From NCBI GenBank assembly GCA_002404155.1, contig DHJC01000025.1, positions 730-10,125 on the forward strand: a stretch of DNA of 9,396 nt, read 5' to 3'. The notes below the pieces were generated by a model. That model was not told the origin of the DNA and did no database searches. It was given only the letters and a program-made list of their open reading frames with translations. Numbering within the stretch: position 1 is the first letter of the stretch; every line of letters starts with the position of its first letter. Of this stretch, positions 5,069 to 9,396 are shown one piece after another. Origin of the DNA: Chloroflexi bacterium UBA4730. Lineage in GTDB: Bacteria; Chloroflexota; Limnocylindria; P2-11E. The position numbers and the translations under genes were made by a program.

Positions 5069-7774
5069 ATGGCCATCGCGACGCAGCCGAAAGCTCCGCA
5101 CGCGGTCCTGCAGTATCGCGGCAAGAACTTCGACGCGAGCGCCGTCGAGACGTTCCTCTACGACTGGTGGGAGTCGTCCGGCTTCTTCACGCCCGGGCCC
5201 GAGCGGCCCGGCGAGACGCCGTTCGTGATGATGCTGCCGCTCCCGAACGTGACCGGTGACCTGCACCTCGGCCACGCCCTCGGGTTCGGCGGGTACGAGG
5301 ACCTCATGGCCCGCTGGCACCGGATGCGCGGCGAGCCGACGCTCTGGCTCCCGGGCTCGGATCACGCCGGGATCATCGCCCAGATCGTCGTGGAGAAAGA
5401 GCTCGCCGAGGAGTACGGGAACCGCCGGATGGACGACTCGCCCACGCTCGGCCTCACGCGCGACGAGTTCCTCGCCGAGATGTGGCGCTGGATGGAGCAC
5501 TACAAGCCTCGCATCTACAAGCAGCTCCGGATGCTCGGCTGCAGCGTGGACTGGACCCGCGTGCATTTCACGATGGATCCGGACATGCAGCGCCGCGTAC
5601 GGATCCACTTCATCCGCATGTACCGGAAGGACCACCTCTATCGCGCCGACCGCATCGTCCACTGGTGCCTCACCTGCCAGACCACGTACTCCGACCTCGA
5701 GGCGCTCCACGTCGTGCGGACCGACCAGCTGACCTACGTGCGCTACCCCTGGGCGACGCCGATGCCCCCGGGCACGCCGGATGTGGTCGTCGCGACCACG
5801 CGCCCCGAGACGATCGTCGCGGACACGGCGGTCGCGGTGCATCCGGACGACGACCGCTGGCGAGGGCTGATCGGCAAGGAGGTGCTCGTGCCGGTGTCCG
5901 AGCGCAAGGTGAAGATCATCGGCGACGCCGCCGTGGATCCGGCCTTCGGAACCGGCGCGCTCAAGGTGACGCCCGGCCACGACGCGACGGACTTCGAGAT
6001 CGGCCAGCGCCACGGTCTGCAGGTCCTCTCGGCGATCGATACCCGGGGATACATGACCCCGGCCGCGGGACCGCTGGCCGGGCTGGACCGCGACGCCGCG
6101 CGCATCACGATGATCACGCGCCTGAACGACCTTGGCCTGCTCGTGAAGCAGGAGCCGATCACCCACAACGTGGGCATCCACGACCGCTGCGAAACGGTTG
6201 ACGAGCCGCTGGTGATGAAGCAATGGTGGATGAAGATGCCGCCGCTCGCCAAGCCCGCGATCGACGCGGTGCGCAACGGAACGGTGCGCATCATCCCGAA
6301 ATACCAGGAGAAGGTCTTCTTCGAGTGGATGGAGAACATCCGCGACTGGCCGGTGTCGCGCCAGATCTGGTGGGGCCACGCCATCCCGGTGTGGTACTGC
6401 CAGGACTGCAACGAGATCGTCGTGCCCGACGAGGACGCTCCCGATCCGACGACCTGCCCGAAGTGCGGATCGGGCGATCTGCGGCAGGACCCCGACGTCC
6501 TCGACACGTGGTTCAGCTCGGCGCTCTGGCCGCACTCGACCCTCGGGTGGCCGGAGCAGACGAAGGACCTCGCGCGCTTCTACCCCGGCTCGGTCCTCGA
6601 GACCGGCTACGACATCGTGTTCTTCTGGGTCGCCCGGATGCTGATGATGGGCATCGAGAACATGGGCGAGGTGCCCTTCCGGACCGTGTACCTCCACGGG
6701 CTCGTGACGACCGACAAGAAGAAGATGAGCAAGTCGAAGGGCAAGGTCGTGAGCCCGGTCGGGATGATCGAGGAGCACGGAGCTGACGCCCTCCGCTACG
6801 CCCTCGTGAACGGCGTCTCCGCCGGCACGGACAGCGAGTTCTCCGAGGGTAAGCTCGAGAACGGTCGGCGCTTCGTGAACAAGCTCTGGAACGTCGGCCG
6901 GTTCGTGCTCGCCCAGCTCGAGGCCCGCCCCGGCGCGCTGACCGGGCCGATCGACGCCGCGCCGACGGGGACGGACCTGACGGCGGCCGACCGCTGGATC
7001 CTCTCGCGCGCCGAGGCGACGGTCGAGGAGCTCACTCGGCTCATCGAGCAGTACCAGTTCGGCGAGTACGCGACCGCGCTCCAGCAGTTCGTGTGGACCG
7101 AGCTCGCCGACGTCTACGTCGAGCTGGCCAAGCCCCAGCGGCGTGCCGCCGGCTCGGAGGACGCGGCAGCGCGCACCCTCGCGTACGTGCTGGACCGGGT
7201 GCTGCGGCTCGCGCATCCGATCATCCCGTTCGTGAGCGAGACCCTCGCGCTGCAGCTCTGGGCCGGCGGCACGAAGGCCGATCCGTCGCCGTCCCTCGTG
7301 CTGAGCCGCTGGCCGACGGCGTGCTCGCGCGATGCCGCTCTGGAGTCCCGCTTCGGGCTGGCGATCGAGGTCATCCGCCGCATCCGCGAGCGCCGGCAGG
7401 AGGCCGACATCGACCCGCGCACGAAGATGCGGGTCGCCCTCGCTGGCGAGGCCGAGGCGCTGCGCCCGTTCGTCGGCGTCATCGCCGCGCTCACGACCGC
7501 GGACGTGACCTTCGGGGGCGGGGACGCCGCACCGACGCTCGTGCGCGCCGTCGAGGTCCGGGTGGACGTGCCGCGCGACACGGCGGTCGACCGCGCGCGT
7601 CTGGAGAAGGAGCTCGAGGAGGCGCTGAAGGTCCTCGACCACTCACGGACGCTGCTCGCATCGGACTTCACGAAACGTGCGCCGGCCCCCGTGGTCGAGA
7701 AGGCGCGCGCAACTCTTGCCGAGCGCGAGGCCGCCGTCGCGTCGCTGCAGGCGGAGCTTGGTCGGCACGGCTAG
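5069..7774 (+). CDS. valS: Valyl-tRNA synthetase
   Basis: A class I aminoacyl-tRNA synthetase that charges tRNA-Val in the cytoplasm and edits mischarged threonine. Its 901 residues are the normal size. The Rossmann catalytic domain has 'PLPNVTGDLHLGHAL' with the HIGH-type HLGH at residues 66-69 and 'GSDHAGIIAQ'. The CP1 editing domain has TTRPET at 243-248. A zinc-ribbon-like pair C444/C447 and C463/C466 lies in the 'WYCQDC...CPKC' region, with a further CxxC at C200/C203. 'DVLDTWFSSALWP' follows, then KMSKS at 552-556. The anticodon-binding helical domain covers about 640-780, and the C-terminal coiled-coil tRNA arm typical of ValRS covers about 835-900. About 20 residues precede the conserved 'FLYDWWESSGFF' start of the fold. 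Expression is controlled by the valine T-box ahead of it. The zero-spacing ribosome site makes the exact start slightly uncertain. The next gene begins 4 bases after the TAG, suggesting an operon. Confidence 0.98.
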   Translation: MAIATQPKAPHAVLQYRGKNFDASAVETFLYDWWESSGFFTPGPERPGETPFVMMLPLPNVTGDLHLGHALGFGGYEDLMARWHRMRGEPTLWLPGSDHAGIIAQIVVEKELAEEYGNRRMDDSPTLGLTRDEFLAEMWRWMEHYKPRIYKQLRMLGCSVDWTRVHFTMDPDMQRRVRIHFIRMYRKDHLYRADRIVHWCLTCQTTYSDLEALHVVRTDQLTYVRYPWATPMPPGTPDVVVATTRPETIVADTAVAVHPDDDRWRGLIGKEVLVPVSERKVKIIGDAAVDPAFGTGALKVTPGHDATDFEIGQRHGLQVLSAIDTRGYMTPAAGPLAGLDRDAARITMITRLNDLGLLVKQEPITHNVGIHDRCETVDEPLVMKQWWMKMPPLAKPAIDAVRNGTVRIIPKYQEKVFFEWMENIRDWPVSRQIWWGHAIPVWYCQDCNEIVVPDEDAPDPTTCPKCGSGDLRQDPDVLDTWFSSALWPHSTLGWPEQTKDLARFYPGSVLETGYDIVFFWVARMLMMGIENMGEVPFRTVYLHGLVTTDKKKMSKSKGKVVSPVGMIEEHGADALRYALVNGVSAGTDSEFSEGKLENGRRFVNKLWNVGRFVLAQLEARPGALTGPIDAAPTGTDLTAADRWILSRAEATVEELTRLIEQYQFGEYATALQQFVWTELADVYVELAKPQRRAAGSEDAAARTLAYVLDRVLRLAHPIIPFVSETLALQLWAGGTKADPSPSLVLSRWPTACSRDAALESRFGLAIEVIRRIRERRQEADIDPRTKMRVALAGEAEALRPFVGVIAALTTADVTFGGGDAAPTLVRAVEVRVDVPRDTAVDRARLEKELEEALKVLDHSRTLLASDFTKRAPAPVVEKARATLAEREAAVASLQAELGRHG

Positions 7775-7778
7775 CGCG

Positions 7779-8309
7779 ATGCCCGTCGACATCATCTTCG
7801 AGACCCACGCGATCAGCGAAGACAACGAACGCGACATCGCGACCGGGTGGCTCCCGGGCCGCCTCTCCGACCGGGGCCGGGCCCTCGCGCGCGACCTTGG
7901 AGCGCGGCACCGGGACGATGGCCTGGCCGCCGTGTTCAGCTCGGATCTCGCGCGTGCGATCGAGACGGCCCAGATCGCGTTCGCGCGGACGGAGCTGCCG
8001 ATCCGGGCCGACCCGCGGCTCCGGGAGTGCGACTACGGCGCGCTGAACGGCGCGGGGGTCGGGCACCTTGCGCCCCGTTCCCGGTTCATCACCACGCCGT
8101 TTGCCGGCGGAGAGAGCTATCACGACGTGGTCGAGCGGGTGCGTGACTTCCTCGGCGATCTCGCGCCGTACGACGGCCGGCGGATCCTCGTCATCGGGCA
8201 CTCCGCGACGCGCTGGGCGCTCGAGCATCTGCTGGCGGGTCGGGTGCTCGAGGACCTCGTCGACGCGCCATTCGCCTGGCAGCCGGGGTGGCTGTTCCGG
8301 AAGACATGA
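7779..8309 (+). CDS. Atypical histidine phosphatase superfamily protein (RHG motif replaced by THA)
   Basis: A 176-residue protein with the phosphoglycerate-mutase-like fold. The N terminus 'VDIIFETHAISEDNERDIATGWLPGRLSDRGRALA' aligns with the family pattern 'lvRHGeSedN....GW.d.pLt..G...A'. The family RHG reads Thr9-His10-Ala11, so the phospho-accepting histidine is kept while its neighbouring arginine and glycine are lost. Arg59 in 'SSDLARAIETAQ', Glu83 in 'LRECDYG' and His141 in 'VIGHSATRW' match the other active-site positions. It could be a phosphatase with altered substrate preference or a weakened enzyme; the substrate is unknown. The ATG at 7779 puts the first beta-strand at residues 3-8, as expected. 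No Shine-Dalgarno is visible, and only 4 bases separate it from the valS stop, so translation is probably coupled and the gene should share the T-box control. The stop overlaps a strong hairpin. Confidence 0.88.
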   Translation: MPVDIIFETHAISEDNERDIATGWLPGRLSDRGRALARDLGARHRDDGLAAVFSSDLARAIETAQIAFARTELPIRADPRLRECDYGALNGAGVGHLAPRSRFITTPFAGGESYHDVVERVRDFLGDLAPYDGRRILVIGHSATRWALEHLLAGRVLEDLVDAPFAWQPGWLFRKT

Positions 8310-8340
8310 ACGAGGCCGGAGCGTGCGCTCCAGCCTCGTT
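8309..8340. terminator. Bidirectional terminator hairpin between converging genes
   Basis: AACGAGGC (8309-8316) and GGAGCG (8318-8323) pair with CGCTCC (8326-8331) and GCCTCGTT (8333-8340). This gives 14 pairs with a single C/A mismatch. The first stem base is the last base of the phosphatase TGA. It lies 24 bases from the stop of the converging solute-binding protein gene, so it can serve both transcripts. The AA/TT ends give only a short T-tail in each direction (TT then GTCAG on plus; TT then CATGTCTT on minus). Confidence 0.8.
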
Positions 8341-8364
8341 GTCAGCTCCTGGTCGCGATCGAGA

Positions 8365-9396
8365 CTATTGGTTGTCCTTCAGGATCTGGTTCGCCTTCAC
8401 CCCCGCGGCCTTCACCGCCGCCGGGATATCGGTGACCTTGCCTGCGACGACCGCGTTCAGCATGTCCTCGATGACCGTGCGGATGTCCTGCTGGCCGCGC
8501 ACGTTCGGCTCCGGGACGCTCGTCCCGATCTGGTCGAACGCCTGCTTGCCCTGGACGTCGGTTTTCCACGAGTTCTTGAGCGTGTCGGTGTCAGCCGCGC
8601 TCTTGCGCACCGGCATATAGCTCGACTTGACCGCCCACTCGGCCGTCTGCGCGGCGTCCGCGAACCACTTCACGAACAGCCACGAGGCGAGCTGTTTCTC
8701 CGGGGTGCTCTTGAAGATCGCGACGTTCGCGCCGTACTGGACCGTCGCCGGCTTGGCGGCGTCCTTCTGCGGGATGTTCGTGAGGCTCCAGTTGATCGGC
8801 TGCTTGAAGCTCGAGACGAAGAACGGACGGCCGGTGCTCGACTCCTGGACGAACGCGACCTTGGCGATCCCGAAGTCGGTCTGGTAGTCGAAGCCCTTTG
8901 GCACGTACGCGCTGCCGTTGTCGATCATCCGCTTCATCATCGTGACCGCGTCGATCGCGGGCTGCTGGTCCCAGGCGACGGTCTTCTGGTCGGCGCTCAT
9001 GAGCTGGCCGCCGCGCGAGAGGACCCAGCCATTGAAGTTCGATGCGTTGATCGTCACGGCCCAGCCGTAGCGGGTGGGCTTGCCGTCGGCGCCCGTCTTG
9101 CCGGCCGCCTTCGCCGTCGCCTCGAACTCATCCCAGGTTTTCGGCGCGCTTTTGCCGATCTCCTTGAGGATGTCGTCGTTCGTGTACTGGAGGAAGAGCG
9201 ACTTCGTGAACGGGAACGACAGGAGCTGGTTGCCGAACTGCGGGAAGGTGTTGGTGTCGTAGTACGGCTTGTAGATGTCGTCCTTCGACTTCGCGTCGAG
9301 CCCGTTCTTGGCCGACGTCACGTACGGGTCGAGGTTGAGCACGACGTCGGCCTTCATGTAGTCGGCGACGAAGCTCTCGTACGCGACCGCGAGCTC
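8365..9396 (-). CDS. ABC transporter extracellular solute-binding protein, family 1 / UgpB-like (5' end missing)
   Basis: The visible 343 residues are the C-terminal three-quarters or so of a periplasmic-binding-protein-type receptor. Such proteins are usually about 420-450 residues with a lipoprotein or Sec signal, which here would lie beyond the window. The frame is open to base 9396 ('ELAVAYESFVADY' precedes the first visible Met), so that Met is not the start. Diagnostic segments are 'LLSFPFTKSLFLQYTNDDILKE', 'PKTWDEFEATAKAA', 'WVLSRGGQLMSADQKTVAWD', 'GANVAIFKSTPEKQLASWLFVKWF' and 'AEWAVKSSYMPVRKSA'. These place it with SBP_bac_1/8 carbohydrate receptors, closest in style to UgpB (glycerol-3-phosphate). 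The ligand cannot be fixed: a sugar, oligosaccharide or glycerophosphodiester are all possible. Permease genes would be expected on the minus strand nearby but none lies downstream, so they are upstream (beyond 9396) or elsewhere. It is convergent with the valS unit and probably unrelated to it. Confidence 0.93.
   Translation of the reverse strand, partial: ELAVAYESFVADYMKADVVLNLDPYVTSAKNGLDAKSKDDIYKPYYDTNTFPQFGNQLLSFPFTKSLFLQYTNDDILKEIGKSAPKTWDEFEATAKAAGKTGADGKPTRYGWAVTINASNFNGWVLSRGGQLMSADQKTVAWDQQPAIDAVTMMKRMIDNGSAYVPKGFDYQTDFGIAKVAFVQESSTGRPFFVSSFKQPINWSLTNIPQKDAAKPATVQYGANVAIFKSTPEKQLASWLFVKWFADAAQTAEWAVKSSYMPVRKSAADTDTLKNSWKTDVQGKQAFDQIGTSVPEPNVRGQQDIRTVIEDMLNAVVAGKVTDIPAAVKAAGVKANQILKDNQ

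Noticed and set aside
5054..7642. 862-codon open frame on the minus strand, antisense to valS
   Set aside because: Same compositional artefact (Arg/Val/His/Asp-rich, no motifs). It covers valS, which has HLGH and KMSKS signatures, and runs through the riboswitch terminator.
7677..7778. An upstream start giving a 210-residue phosphatase
   Set aside because: The extra 34 residues would be translated from inside valS and are Arg/Ser-rich. The fold's first beta-strand begins directly after the ATG at 7779.
9355..9357. ATG at 9357 as the start of the solute-binding protein
   Set aside because: The frame stays open to the window edge with family-like sequence (AYESFVADYMKADVV), and no signal peptide follows that Met; the true start lies outside.

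Overview
This is a GC-rich (roughly two-thirds G+C) bacterial chromosomal window with six protein genes: five on the plus strand and a converging one at the right edge on the minus strand. A T-box riboswitch ahead of valS, a multi-GAF cyclic-di-GMP enzyme, sparse Shine-Dalgarno sites and UgpB-like sugar or glycerol-phosphate transport suggest a Chloroflexota-type bacterium, possibly of the soil/freshwater Limnocylindria kind. A high-GC actinobacterium is the main alternative. This placement is an inference from style, not from a marker alignment.

Layout. Positions 1-582 hold the 3' end of clpX, the unfoldase of the ClpXP protease. After a 108-bp gap with a hairpin, a 10-bp direct repeat and an aborted copy of the next gene's first codons, a small single-domain cupin lies at 691-1020. 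A gap with a C5/G5 hairpin and a 15-bp palindrome leads to a 1210-residue membrane protein (1136-4768). Its domain order is six-TM, GAF, GAF, GAF, HD-GYP, GAF, GGDEF, with both the synthesis and the degradation active sites for cyclic-di-GMP apparently intact. A 300-bp non-coding stretch follows. It holds a strong hairpin, a possible -10 box and a complete T-box riboswitch with a GUC (valine) specifier, UGGU T-box bulge, antiterminator and competing terminator, which controls the valyl-tRNA synthetase gene valS (5069-7774). Four bases after valS comes an unusual histidine-phosphatase-superfamily gene (7779-8309), probably cotranscribed. A long perfect-armed hairpin overlaps its stop codon and separates it from the 3' part of an ABC-transporter solute-binding protein gene on the minus strand (8365-9396, running off the edge).

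How it works together. valS and the phosphatase form a likely two-gene unit under valine-tRNA control. When uncharged tRNA-Val accumulates, the leader should read through. The cyclic-di-GMP enzyme looks like a stand-alone sensor that could set the second-messenger level in either direction. clpX, the cupin and the solute-binding protein show no obvious functional link to it. I saw no mobile element, CRISPR array, tRNA or rRNA gene. The most distinctive items are the domain architecture of the 1210-residue protein, the valine T-box with its zero-spacing ribosome site, and the phosphatase lacking the family's RHG motif.
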